A stretch of DNA of 64,000 nt, taken from the NCBI GenBank assembly GCA_900540785.1, contig UQHF01000020.1, positions 1-64,000 of the forward strand. Reading direction: 5' to 3'. Of this stretch, positions 8,517 to 16,357 are shown piece by piece (positions within the stretch are counted from its first letter, which is position 1; each line of letters opens with the position of its first letter). This stretch comes from an uncultured Blautia sp. (GTDB taxonomy: Bacteria; Bacillota; Clostridia; Lachnospirales; Lachnospiraceae). The notes below the pieces were generated by a model, which was given only the letters and a program-made list of their open reading frames with translations, did no database searches and was not told the DNA's origin. Both the position numbers and the translations under genes were made by a program.

Positions 8517-9848
8517 ATGAAAGAAAACTGTTTGAAACAATACGGAAAATACACGTTTTTAAATGTGCTTGGCATGATCGGTCTGTCCTGCTACATTCTG
8601 GCGGATACATATTTTGTGGCGCTGGGGCTTGGAAGCAGCGGCCTTGCTGCTTTAAATCTTGCCATTCCCGTATACAGCCTGATCCACGGAACCGGTATGA
8701 TGCTTGGAATGGGCGGGGCGACAAGATACTCTATGGCAAAGAGCCAGGGGCATACAGAAAAAGGAAATCAGATTTTTTCCAATGTGATGTTTATGGCAGG
8801 CGGCTTTGCAGCCTTATTTATTTTACTTGGGATTTTTGCTTCTTCAGGAATTACGCGGCTTCTTGGAGGAACAGAGGAGACCTTTGAAATGTGCCGCACG
8901 TATCTTCGCGTGCTTCTTATCTGTTCTCCCGCGTTTATGCTGAATAATATTATCCTGTGTTTTGTGCGAAATGATGGAGAACCGCAAAGATCTATGGCGG
9001 CAATGCTTGCAGGAAGTTTTTCAAATATTATTCTGGATTATATTTTTATTTTCCCGTTTCATATGGGAATGCTTGGAGCAGTTGTGGCGACCAGTCTTGC
9101 ACCGGTCATCAGCCTTTGTGTGCTTGCACCTTTTTTCATAAAGAAGAAAAACGGTTTCCATTTCATAAAAAACAGCTTTGGAAAGGGTTTTCCAGGAAAG
9201 ATTCTCGTAAGCGGAGTGCCGTCTTTTGTAGGAGAACTGTCTTCGGGAATCGTCATTATTGTATTTAACCTGATTATGCTGGATTTAAAGGGAAATACAG
9301 GGGTGGCTGCCTATGGAGTTGTGGCGAATATTTCCCTTGTGGTCATATCTGTTTTTAACGGGATTTCCCAGGGAATCCAGCCCCTTATCAGCCGGTATTA
9401 CGGAATGGGAAAAAGAAGAGAAATCCAGAAAATTTATCACTATGCCCTTTGGACCGTAGGAGTTCTTTCTATTATAATATATGCTGGGATTTTTATATGG
9501 GCAGACGGAATTGCGGCTGCGTTTAACAGCGAAGGAAACATGGAGCTGCAGAAGATTGCTGTTTATGGAATGAAGCTTTATTTTACAGCGTGTGCTTTTG
9601 CCGGATTTAATATTGTGACAATGGTATATTTTACTTCTACAGACGTACCGAAACCTGCAAATATTATTTCTTTTATGAGAGGATTTCTTCTGATCATTCC
9701 AATGGCGTTTCTTCTTTCTGCGTTATTTGAGGCGACCGGGTTATGGCTTGCATTTCCTGCAACAGAGCTTGTTGTGGCTCTGATTGGAGCGATTCTTTAT
9801 GGAAGGGGAAAAAGAGCATGGAAAAAGAATTATAAAATTAAAATATAA
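8517..9848 (+). CDS. MATE-family multidrug/cation antiporter
   Basis: The 443-residue integral membrane protein has about 12 predicted helices. Family features include LGMGGATRYSMAKSQG in the first lobe and GISQGIQPLISRYYGMGKRR in the second, fitting the MATE (DinF/NorM/MepA-like) fold. It is probably an Na+ or H+ coupled exporter. AGGAGG lies upstream of the ATG. It is a single-gene transcript, divergent from the chr pair. Substrate is unknown. Confidence 0.88.
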   Translation: MKENCLKQYGKYTFLNVLGMIGLSCYILADTYFVALGLGSSGLAALNLAIPVYSLIHGTGMMLGMGGATRYSMAKSQGHTEKGNQIFSNVMFMAGGFAALFILLGIFASSGITRLLGGTEETFEMCRTYLRVLLICSPAFMLNNIILCFVRNDGEPQRSMAAMLAGSFSNIILDYIFIFPFHMGMLGAVVATSLAPVISLCVLAPFFIKKKNGFHFIKNSFGKGFPGKILVSGVPSFVGELSSGIVIIVFNLIMLDLKGNTGVAAYGVVANISLVVISVFNGISQGIQPLISRYYGMGKRREIQKIYHYALWTVGVLSIIIYAGIFIWADGIAAAFNSEGNMELQKIAVYGMKLYFTACAFAGFNIVTMVYFTSTDVPKPANIISFMRGFLLIIPMAFLLSALFEATGLWLAFPATELVVALIGAILYGRGKRAWKKNYKIKI

Positions 9849-9849
9849 A

Positions 9850-9879
9850 TTACAGGTGGAGAGAAAAATGTGCTATAAT
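9850..9879 (+). promoter_or_regulatory. Promoter of the DUF1002 gene
   Basis: TTACAG (9850-9855), an 18-nt spacer and an extended -10 TGC-TATAAT (9874-9879). Confidence 0.65.
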
Positions 9880-9921
9880 GAAACACATCAAGGAGATATT
9901 TTATGAAAAGGAGCGGAAATT

Positions 9922-11451
9922 ATGAGAAAAAGTAAATTATTGGGTGCGGTTCTTTTAAGCGCATGTTTAAGTGTGGGAAGCGTTGTTCCTGCAATGGCAG
10001 ACGGCATGAAGGTAGTAACTCTCGGAGCAGATTTAACAGATGCTCAGAAGCAGACTATGATGAAATACTTTAAAACAAGTGCAGATGAGGTTCAGATTTT
10101 AACAATCACAAATCAGGACGAGAGAGACCATTTAAGTTCTTATGTTCCTCTTGAGCAGATTGGAACAAGGACGGTAAGCTGCGCTTATGTAAAACCTACG
10201 CAGTCAGGAGGAATCCGTGTGCGTACTGCGAATTTAAACTGGGTGACAGGAAATATGATCGCAACGACACTTTCCACATCAGGAGTAAAAAACTGTGAGG
10301 TTGTAGCTGCCTGCCCGTTTGAGGTATCCGGAACAGGAGCGCTTACAGGAATCCAGATGGCATATGAGGCTGCAAGCGGTGAAAAACTGGATGAGACAAA
10401 GAAAGAACTTGCAACAGAGGAGATGGTAGTTACAGGAAATCTTGCAGATAAGGTTGGAAAAAATGATGCGACTACTGTGATCAATCAGGCAAAGATGGAA
10501 ATTATCCAGAATAATGTGCAGGATGCAAATGAGATTTACAATATCGTATTTAATATTGCTCAGCAGAATAATGTAACAGTGGATTCTGAAGAGATGGATA
10601 AGATTGTTTCTCTTCTTGAGCAGATTGCACAGCAGAATTATAATTATGAGGATATGCAGGAAACTCTGGAACGTGTAGAAGACAATGTATCTGGAGAGCC
10701 TTCTGAGGAAACAGAGGGAGAATCTGACGTAGTAGATCAGGACAGTATTTTAAATGATGTGGATGACAGCGTTCTGGGCGAGGATGTACCTACAAGTTCT
10801 ACAGAAGACCCGATGGTAGAGGAAGACCCGCAAGCCACCGTGGACCCGGAGACAAATGAGGACGGCGTTGTAGATGAGATTCCGGAAGAAGGAACAGAAG
10901 CCCCGGAAGAAGGAAGCGGCGAAGCTGCGCTCAGCGAGCAGGCACAGTCTCAGTATGATGTTGTGAAAAAGTTCTGCGCCGGAGAGTATGAAGGAGATAC
11001 AGAGGCTCTTCTGGAAGCTATGGGAGAAGAGTTTACACCTTCAGCAGTCATTGATACAGAAACAGGAGCTCTTCTTTCTAAGAAAGTAGAAGAGACTTAC
11101 TATCAGATTCTGACAGAGGGAACCGGTTCTTATGTTCCAACCGGAATGGAAGCGTATATAAGCGTTGAGCTGAACATGATGAATGAAAAACTGAAAGAGA
11201 TTTTCAATATTGAACAGCCGGAGAAAACAGAGGAAGAGGCAGCAGCCGATATTCTCGCAGACGTGGCGCAGGAAGACAGAGAGCTTCTCTATCACGATAC
11301 TCTGAAATTTTTCGAGAATCTTTACGGAGAGATGACCTTTACAGATCAGACTGAAGAGAGCGGCGAAACAACAGAGGAGCCGACAGAACAGACAGCAGAA
11401 GGAACAGAAGAAATCCCGGAGGGAACAGAGGAAACTTATCCAACAGAATAA
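9922..11451 (+). CDS. Secreted DUF1002-domain protein with acidic tail
   Basis: A 509-residue exported protein. A type I signal peptide (residues 1-26, ending PAMA-DG) is followed by a DUF1002 domain (about 30-255: VVTLGADLTDAQKQTMMKYF, LGAD- and TANLNWVTGNMIA-type motifs, as in Bacillus YpuA). Residues about 230-330 and 480-509 are very rich in Glu, Asp, Thr and Pro. The molecular function of DUF1002 is unknown. The low-complexity acidic segments could bind cations or span the wall. Transcribed alone, with a promoter and terminator. Confidence 0.85.
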   Translation: MRKSKLLGAVLLSACLSVGSVVPAMADGMKVVTLGADLTDAQKQTMMKYFKTSADEVQILTITNQDERDHLSSYVPLEQIGTRTVSCAYVKPTQSGGIRVRTANLNWVTGNMIATTLSTSGVKNCEVVAACPFEVSGTGALTGIQMAYEAASGEKLDETKKELATEEMVVTGNLADKVGKNDATTVINQAKMEIIQNNVQDANEIYNIVFNIAQQNNVTVDSEEMDKIVSLLEQIAQQNYNYEDMQETLERVEDNVSGEPSEETEGESDVVDQDSILNDVDDSVLGEDVPTSSTEDPMVEEDPQATVDPETNEDGVVDEIPEEGTEAPEEGSGEAALSEQAQSQYDVVKKFCAGEYEGDTEALLEAMGEEFTPSAVIDTETGALLSKKVEETYYQILTEGTGSYVPTGMEAYISVELNMMNEKLKEIFNIEQPEKTEEEAAADILADVAQEDRELLYHDTLKFFENLYGEMTFTDQTEESGETTEEPTEQTAEGTEEIPEGTEETYPTE

Positions 11452-11464
11452 AAGGAAAGAAATG

Positions 11465-11500
11465 AAAAAGGAGAATGGCGGGTGCGTCATTCTCCTTTTT
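11465..11500. terminator. Bidirectional terminator between convergent genes
   Basis: AAAAAGGAGAATG (11465-11477) pairs perfectly with CATTCTCCTTTTT (11488-11500), and the stem extends inward through GCG/CGT to a GGTG loop. It serves the DUF1002 gene on + and the ECF gene on -. Confidence 0.93.
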
Positions 11501-11505
11501 AAAGT

Positions 11506-12114
11506 TTACGCCTGTTTCGGCTTCACCTGGATAATCTGCATTCTGATCAATGCCGGGCGTACTGCGTTGTAAAGGAAAGCTACAAGAACAACAGATACGA
11601 CTGCATTTACAAGGGTGGCAGCAGCGCTCATTTTTGCAAGAACGTCTGCCATTTCCTGTGGCTGTCCGAGAATCAGTCTTTTGTAGAAGTATCCGACAAC
11701 AGGGTCTGCGATCACATTAAAGCCGAGACCTGCAACAGAAGCGATCACACTCCATTTGAATACGTATTTTTTATCGTGGCTTTCGTTGATTTTTGCGATT
11801 TTATGAGCAACAAGACCGGTGATCAGACCAATGCAAAGCTTTAAGATAAAGGTTTTGGGTGCAACGGTAATGTAAACAGGGTCCATAATATCTGCGATTG
11901 TCATTCCGATCGCGCCTGCGAGACCACCGTACCAGCCGCCAAGAAGAAGGGCGCCCATTACACAGAAAGCATTGCCAATATGAAGAGAAGTAGCGTCGCC
12001 TCCGGGGACAGGGATTTTAATCTGCAAAAAAGTAAAAGATACGAAGCAGAGAGCTGCAAGAAGTGCAGTTTCCGCCAGTTTCATAATAGTAGCATTTTGT
12101 TTGTTCATAATCAT
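11506..12114 (-). CDS. ECF transporter S component (substrate-binding membrane subunit)
   Basis: A 202-residue protein with about six membrane helices, matching the ECF-S family (PF07155-like). Typical features are the N-terminal LAETALLAALCFVSFTF helix and the conserved TSLHIGNAFCVMGALLLGGW and GGLAGAIGMTIADI segments. S components bind a vitamin or other micronutrient and share an EcfAAT energising module encoded elsewhere. The ligand cannot be read from sequence. An inverted-repeat operator spans its promoter, so it is controlled by a dedicated repressor. Confidence 0.85.
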   Translation of the reverse strand: MIMNKQNATIMKLAETALLAALCFVSFTFLQIKIPVPGGDATSLHIGNAFCVMGALLLGGWYGGLAGAIGMTIADIMDPVYITVAPKTFILKLCIGLITGLVAHKIAKINESHDKKYVFKWSVIASVAGLGFNVIADPVVGYFYKRLILGQPQEMADVLAKMSAAATLVNAVVSVVLVAFLYNAVRPALIRMQIIQVKPKQA

Positions 12115-12132
12115 TCACTGCCTTTCCTTAAA

Positions 12133-12170
12133 TGTACAGTTATCATACAAAGAAACTGTACACTATTCAA
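12133..12170 (-). promoter_or_regulatory. Promoter and operator of the ECF S-component gene
   Basis: On the minus strand TTGAAT (12170-12165), 17 nt, TATGAT (12147-12142). A perfect 9-bp inverted repeat TGTACAGTT-n12-AACTGTACA (12133-12141 and 12154-12162) brackets the -10. A dimeric repressor bound there would occlude RNA polymerase. The regulator is not identified. Confidence 0.75.
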
Positions 12171-12204
12171 TATCCAATTTTTGATATTTTTAAGGGGACA
12201 GTTG

Positions 12205-12246
12205 TGGCGCGGATTCTAAGTTAATAAATACAGTTCACCCGCGCCA
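12205..12246. repeat. 8-bp GC-rich inverted repeat
   Basis: TGGCGCGG (12205-12212) and its exact complement CCGCGCCA (12239-12246) are separated by an AT-rich 26-nt loop. It lies in the non-coding 12115-12613 stretch, upstream of the ECF gene. It could be an operator or a relic of a mobile repeat. Confidence 0.5.
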
Positions 12247-12298
12247 TATTTAATAAGTGAATATATACTATTCACAGATGATAATATTTTCATAAAAT

Positions 12299-12480
12299 TA
12301 CCGGGACAGTCAGAAGTGGCTCTGTGCCAGTTGCGAGGCTTTCGTAAGGAGGTTTGCGTAAGCTGCTGTCATGGAGCACATTGTCTGAGCCAAAGGCGAG
12401 TTTGTGCGAATGGCAGCAAATAAGCGCGCGAACCGAGTAGAAAACGCAGCGTGGCACAGAGTCACTTCTGACGTCCGGTA
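12299..12480. repeat. 182-bp hairpin element with about 30-bp terminal inverted repeats
   Basis: The left arm at 12299-12329 (TACCGG.. ending CTCTGTGCCA) is nearly the reverse complement of 12452-12480. The interior also pairs: GGTTTGCG with CGCGAACC, GCTGCTGTCAT with ATGGCAGC, and GAGCACA with TGTGC. The whole unit would fold as one long branched hairpin. It contains no credible ORF. It looks like a dispersed non-autonomous (MITE- or REP-type) repeat of Lachnospiraceae, although only one copy is in this window. Confidence 0.7.
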
Positions 12481-12613
12481 TTGAAAGATATAGTTATCGG
12501 CGTGAACTGTACCTATGAACTTTCTGTGTATCACTGGAAAATCCCTCCCAACTGTGATAGAATATATCCTAAATTTGACAACAAAGCAGTGAAAGATAGA
12601 GGAGGAATGAAAA

Positions 12614-13123
12614 ATGGGATTTAAGGAAGTAAAAGCAGAAGAGCTTACAATGAATCCTTTCACAAAAATCGGAAAGGAATGGCTTCTTATCACAGCGGGA
12701 AATGAAGAAAAATGTAATACAATGACAGCAAGCTGGGGCGCAATGGGCGTTATGTGGGGAAAAAACACAGTGACAGTATATATCCGTCCACAGCGTTATA
12801 CAAAAGAATTTGTAGACAGAGAAGAACGCTTTACTATTTCTGTTCTTGGTGAAAAATACAGACAGGAGCTTGGCTACTGCGGCCGCGTCAGCGGAAAGGG
12901 AATGGATAAGATCAAAGAGGCAGGACTGACTCCTTATTTTACAGATGGAACAGCAGGAATCGAAGAAGCCGACATGATCATGGTATGCAGAAAAATGTAC
13001 CATGACGACATCAAGCCGCAGTGCTTTGATGAGAAGGAAAACGATGAGAAATGGTATCCGGAAAAAGATTACCATGTTATGTACATAGCAGAAGTAGAAA
13101 AGGTATTCGTAAGAGAAAAGTAA
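12614..13123 (+). CDS. Flavin reductase-like FMN-binding protein
   Basis: A 169-residue protein of the flavin-reductase split-barrel family (PF01613-like). The FMN-binding core is CNTMTASWGAMGVMWGKNTV and VYIRPQRYTKEFVDREERFT (residues about 37-77). It probably binds FMN and either reduces flavins with NAD(P)H or acts as a small redox flavoprotein; the partner is unknown. GAGGAGG lies 8 nt before the ATG. A possible extended -10 (TGATAGAAT) lies near 12553. Confidence 0.88.
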   Translation: MGFKEVKAEELTMNPFTKIGKEWLLITAGNEEKCNTMTASWGAMGVMWGKNTVTVYIRPQRYTKEFVDREERFTISVLGEKYRQELGYCGRVSGKGMDKIKEAGLTPYFTDGTAGIEEADMIMVCRKMYHDDIKPQCFDEKENDEKWYPEKDYHVMYIAEVEKVFVREK

Positions 13124-13139
13124 GGAGCAGTGAATTGAA

Positions 13140-13547
13140 ATGAAAGAAAAGTTTATCCGGTTTATGCAGGGGCGCTACGGTGTGGACGACCTGGCGAAAT
13201 TTACAATGGGAGCGGCGTTCGTGTGCGTCCTGCTTGCTATTTTTGCAGGGAGAAGCAATATGGGAGCGCTTCTTGATACCTTGGGGCTTGCCGCGATCAT
13301 TTACACCTATTTCCGTATTTTTTCCAGAAATATCCAGAAGAGATACGGAGAAAATCAGCGATTCCTTGCAAGAACAGCAAAGCTTCGCCAGCGTTTTCAG
13401 AAAGAAAAAAGTCTGATGGCAGAACGTAAGACAAATCACATTTACACCTGCCCGGGCTGTGGTCAGAAAATCAGAATCCCAAAAGGAAAGGGAAAAATAG
13501 AGATTGACTGTCCCAAATGCCATACAAAGTTTGTAAAGAGGAGCTGA
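13140..13547 (+). CDS. Membrane-anchored zinc-ribbon protein
   Basis: The 135-residue protein has a membrane segment pair (about residues 20-60: FTMGAAFVCVLLAIFAG and LLDTLGLAAIIYTYF), a basic linker and a C-terminal zinc ribbon with two CPxC knuckles (YTCPGCGQK about 103 and IDCPKCHTK about 126). It is the first gene of a tight three-gene cassette: its TGA is 1 nt before the DUF5685 start. No function is known. The arrangement suggests a membrane-tethered partner of the J-domain and DUF5685 proteins. Confidence 0.75.
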   Translation: MKEKFIRFMQGRYGVDDLAKFTMGAAFVCVLLAIFAGRSNMGALLDTLGLAAIIYTYFRIFSRNIQKRYGENQRFLARTAKLRQRFQKEKSLMAERKTNHIYTCPGCGQKIRIPKGKGKIEIDCPKCHTKFVKRS

Positions 13548-13548
13548 G

Positions 13549-14397
13549 ATGTTCGGATATGTAATTGTAAATAAGCCGGAGATGAAATTTAAGGATTTTG
13601 ACGTATATCGTTCTTTTTACTGCGGCTTATGCCGTGAACTGAAAAGAAAGTACGGCGTTTCCGGACAGATTTCCATAAGTTATGATATGACTTTTGTCGT
13701 TATGCTGTTAAGCGGGCTATATGAGCCGCCTACAAAACAGGGTACAACAAGATGTGCCGTTCATCCTGTTCGCAAGCAGCAGGTGAGAAAGAACGAAATG
13801 ACGGAATACGGTGCAGATATGAACATTCTTCTTACCTATTATAAATGTATGGACGACTGGAATGACGAGAAGAAGGTATCGCGCCGCATATATGCAGCCC
13901 TTCTTCAGAACAGAGAAAATCATCTGGAAGAAGTATATAAAGAGAAAATCCCGGTTATCATAGAACATCTGGAGCGTCTGTCTGCCTGGGAGAAAGAAGG
14001 GGAAAAAGACCTTGATAAGATGGCGGGCTGTTTTGGGAAAATTATGGAAGAGATTCTTGCTGTCCGGCATGATATGTGGGAAAAATCTCTTCGAAAAATC
14101 GGATTTTACCTTGGAAAGTTTATCTACCTTCTGGATGCCTATGATGATGTGGAAAAAGATGCGGAAAATGGAAATTACAATCCGTTTTCTGAAAAGTGTA
14201 TGCTGAAAGGGTTTGAGGAGGAAGTTCGCAGCATTCTGATCATGATGCTTGCAGAAGTCTGCAAAGAGTTTGAGAAACTTCCTGTTATAAAATACGGAGA
14301 TATTCTCCGAAATATACTATATTCCGGCGTCTGGTGCAGATTTGAGGAGATTAGTAAAAGAAGAAGGGAAGAACGGGAGAAAAGAGAAAAATGTTAG
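13549..14397 (+). CDS. DUF5685 family protein
   Basis: The 282-residue protein matches the DUF5685 pattern: MFGYVIVNKPEMKFKDFDVY, the FYCGLCRELKRKYG Cys pair (about residues 24-27), and a DDWNDEKK acidic motif about residue 103. A second acid-rich LLDAYDDVEKDAENGNYNPF segment about residue 195 recalls the Asp-rich motifs of helical isoprenoid-type enzymes, a loose resemblance only. It overlaps the following J-domain gene by 7 nt, so translation is coupled. Biochemical role unknown. Confidence 0.75.
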   Translation: MFGYVIVNKPEMKFKDFDVYRSFYCGLCRELKRKYGVSGQISISYDMTFVVMLLSGLYEPPTKQGTTRCAVHPVRKQQVRKNEMTEYGADMNILLTYYKCMDDWNDEKKVSRRIYAALLQNRENHLEEVYKEKIPVIIEHLERLSAWEKEGEKDLDKMAGCFGKIMEEILAVRHDMWEKSLRKIGFYLGKFIYLLDAYDDVEKDAENGNYNPFSEKCMLKGFEEEVRSILIMMLAEVCKEFEKLPVIKYGDILRNILYSGVWCRFEEISKRRREEREKREKC

Positions 14398-15038
14398 ATC
14401 CATATAGTGTGTTAGGTGTACCCCGAAGTGCAACAGATGATGAAGTAAAAAAAGCATACCGCCGTCTCAGCCGGAAATATCATCCGGACGCGAATATCAA
14501 CAATCCCAACAAAGATCAGGCGGAAGAAAAATTCAAACAGGTTCAGCAGGCGTATGAACAGATCATGAAAGAGCGGGAGTACGGATACAGTTCAGCAGAA
14601 AACAGTTACGGCGGTTTTGGCGGCTTTGGAGGCTACAGCGGAGGTCAGAGAAGCAGTACCTACCAGGATGAGGAGGAGCTGAGAAGACAGGCTGCAGCAA
14701 ATTATGTACAAAGCGGACATTATCAGGAGGCTTTGAATGTGTTAAACGCCCTTTCCCAGAGAAATGGACAGTGGTATTATCTGTCTGCAATGGCAAATAT
14801 GGGAATGGGGAATAATGTAAATGCCCTGAATCATATTCGGGAGGCTGTACGCCTTGAGCCTGATAATATGCAGTACAGAATGGTTCTCCAGCGTATGGAG
14901 GGCGGCGGAACCTGGTACCAGGAACAGCAGAATCCCTTTGGAGGAATGCCCAGAGGAACAGGTAATATCTGTATGAATCTCTGTCTTGCTCAGGCTGCAT
15001 GTAATTGCTGCTGTCCGGGAACCTTTCTATGCTGTTAA
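14391..15038 (+). CDS. DnaJ-domain protein with TPR-like segment and Cys-rich tail
   Basis: The 215-residue protein has an N-terminal J domain (residues 1-65; HPD motif at 31-33 in RKYHPDAN) that should stimulate a DnaK ATPase. A Gly/Ser/Tyr-rich linker, a TPR-like helical region (about 95-165, YVQSGHYQEALNVLNALSQR) and a very short Cys-rich tail (CNCCCPGTFLCC, 6 Cys in 12 residues) follow. It lacks the DnaJ zinc-finger domain, so it is a specialised co-chaperone. The Cys tail could bind metal or be lipid-modified. Confidence 0.85.
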   Translation: MLDPYSVLGVPRSATDDEVKKAYRRLSRKYHPDANINNPNKDQAEEKFKQVQQAYEQIMKEREYGYSSAENSYGGFGGFGGYSGGQRSSTYQDEEELRRQAAANYVQSGHYQEALNVLNALSQRNGQWYYLSAMANMGMGNNVNALNHIREAVRLEPDNMQYRMVLQRMEGGGTWYQEQQNPFGGMPRGTGNICMNLCLAQAACNCCCPGTFLCC

Positions 15039-15045
15039 AAAAATA

Positions 15046-15074
15046 TTGACAATTTTAATTGAACGTATTACTAT
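15046..15074 (+). promoter_or_regulatory. Promoter of ddh
   Basis: Consensus TTGACA (15046-15051), a 17-nt spacer and TACTAT (15069-15074) start directly after the preceding gene's stop codon. Confidence 0.8.
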
Positions 15075-15112
15075 GTTAAAGTGTTAAAAGAAATGGACAG
15101 GAGGAATCAGAT

Positions 15113-16099
15113 ATGAGCATTCGTGTTGGAATTTTTGGATATGGAAATCTGGGACGGGGCGTAGAGTGCGCCATTAAACATAACCCGGATATGGAGCTTG
15201 CAGGCGTATTTACACGCCGTGATCCTGCTACTGTAAAAATCCTTACAGAAGGCGGAAAAGTTTATTCCGCAGACCAGGCGGCTTCCATGAAAGATGAGAT
15301 AGATGTAATGATCCTCTGCGGAGGAAGCGCAACAGACCTTCCGGAACAGACACCGGAGCTTGCAAAATGGTTTAATGTGGTGGACAGCTTTGATACACAC
15401 GCCAGAATCCCGGAGCATTTTGCAAATGTAGATGAAAAAGCACAGGAGAGCGGTCACGTTGGAATTATCTCCGTAGGCTGGGATCCGGGAATGTTTTCCC
15501 TGAACCGTATGTATGCAAACGCAATCCTTACAAATGGAAAAGATTACACATTCTGGGGAAAAGGCGTAAGCCAGGGACATTCAGACGCGATTCGCCGCGT
15601 GGAAGGCGTGAAAGACGGCAAGCAGTATACCATCCCTGTGGAATCTGCCCTTGAGTCTGTGAGAAATGGAGAGAATCCGGAGCTTACCACAAGACAGAAA
15701 CATACAAGAGAATGTTTTGTTGTGCCGGAGGAAGGTGCAGATCTTAAAAAAATCGAAGAAGAAATCAAAAATATGCCAAACTATTTTGCAGACTATGATA
15801 CAACCGTTCATTTTATCACAGAGGAAGAGCTGAAACGCGACCACAGCGGCATTCCTCACGGCGGTTTTGTGATCAGAAGCGGAAAAACAGGATGGAATAA
15901 TGAAAATAATCATGTGATCGAATACAGTCTGAAACTGGATTCCAATCCGGAGTTCACTTCTTCCGTTATTGTGGCATACGCGCGAGCAGCATACCGCATG
16001 TACAAAGAAGGACAGAAAGGCTGCAAGACCGTATTTGATGTAGCGCCTGCTTATTTAAACGCTTTGGACGGTGCAGAGCTTCGTAAGAATCTTCTGTAA
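15113..16099 (+). CDS. ddh: meso-Diaminopimelate dehydrogenase
   Basis: A 328-residue NADPH-dependent enzyme that makes meso-DAP from tetrahydrodipicolinate in one step, feeding lysine and peptidoglycan synthesis. The dinucleotide fold IRVGIFGYGNLGRGVECAI is at the N terminus. The substrate domain keeps family blocks SVGWDPGMFSLNRMYANAI and FWGKGVSQGHSDAIRRVEGV. AGGAGG lies before the ATG. Monocistronic, with its own promoter and a downstream hairpin. Confidence 0.95.
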   Translation: MSIRVGIFGYGNLGRGVECAIKHNPDMELAGVFTRRDPATVKILTEGGKVYSADQAASMKDEIDVMILCGGSATDLPEQTPELAKWFNVVDSFDTHARIPEHFANVDEKAQESGHVGIISVGWDPGMFSLNRMYANAILTNGKDYTFWGKGVSQGHSDAIRRVEGVKDGKQYTIPVESALESVRNGENPELTTRQKHTRECFVVPEEGADLKKIEEEIKNMPNYFADYDTTVHFITEEELKRDHSGIPHGGFVIRSGKTGWNNENNHVIEYSLKLDSNPEFTSSVIVAYARAAYRMYKEGQKGCKTVFDVAPAYLNALDGAELRKNLL

Positions 16100-16160
16100 T
16101 CTCAGAGACTTATCTGTGAACAGACAGGATAAATATTAAATATCGGATTTGCGTGTAAAA

Positions 16161-16196
16161 AGGACAAAACATTTTTGTGTGTTTTGTCCTAATTTA
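16161..16196 (+). terminator. Probable terminator of ddh
   Basis: AGGACAAAACA (16161-16171) pairs with TGTTTTGTCCT (16180-16190). The trailing T-run is weak (AATTTATTT). Confidence 0.65.
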
Positions 16197-16249
16197 TTTG
16201 TGGAAAATTGTGGAGATTTCACAGATTTCCAGATCCTTGCCAACAAGTG

Positions 16250-16307
16250 TTGACGGGAAAATCAGACAGGTTTATACTTCTTTATAAGGCTGTAATAAAA
16301 TTGTAAA
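16250..16307 (+). promoter_or_regulatory. Promoter with downstream WalR-like box, first cell-wall hydrolase
   Basis: TTGACG (16250-16255), 17 nt, TATACT (16273-16278). The direct repeat TGTAAT-n5-TGTAAA occupies 16291-16307, fitting the WalR/YycF consensus TGTWAH-n5-TGTWAH. The box begins 18 nt after the first base of the -10, exactly as in the next gene. That places it at or just past the transcription start, which favours repression if the promoter call is right. Confidence 0.7.
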
Positions 16308-16357
16308 ATACTATGGAACTCAGGAAACCGGAAACAGAGTAAAAGGGGACGGAGAGA

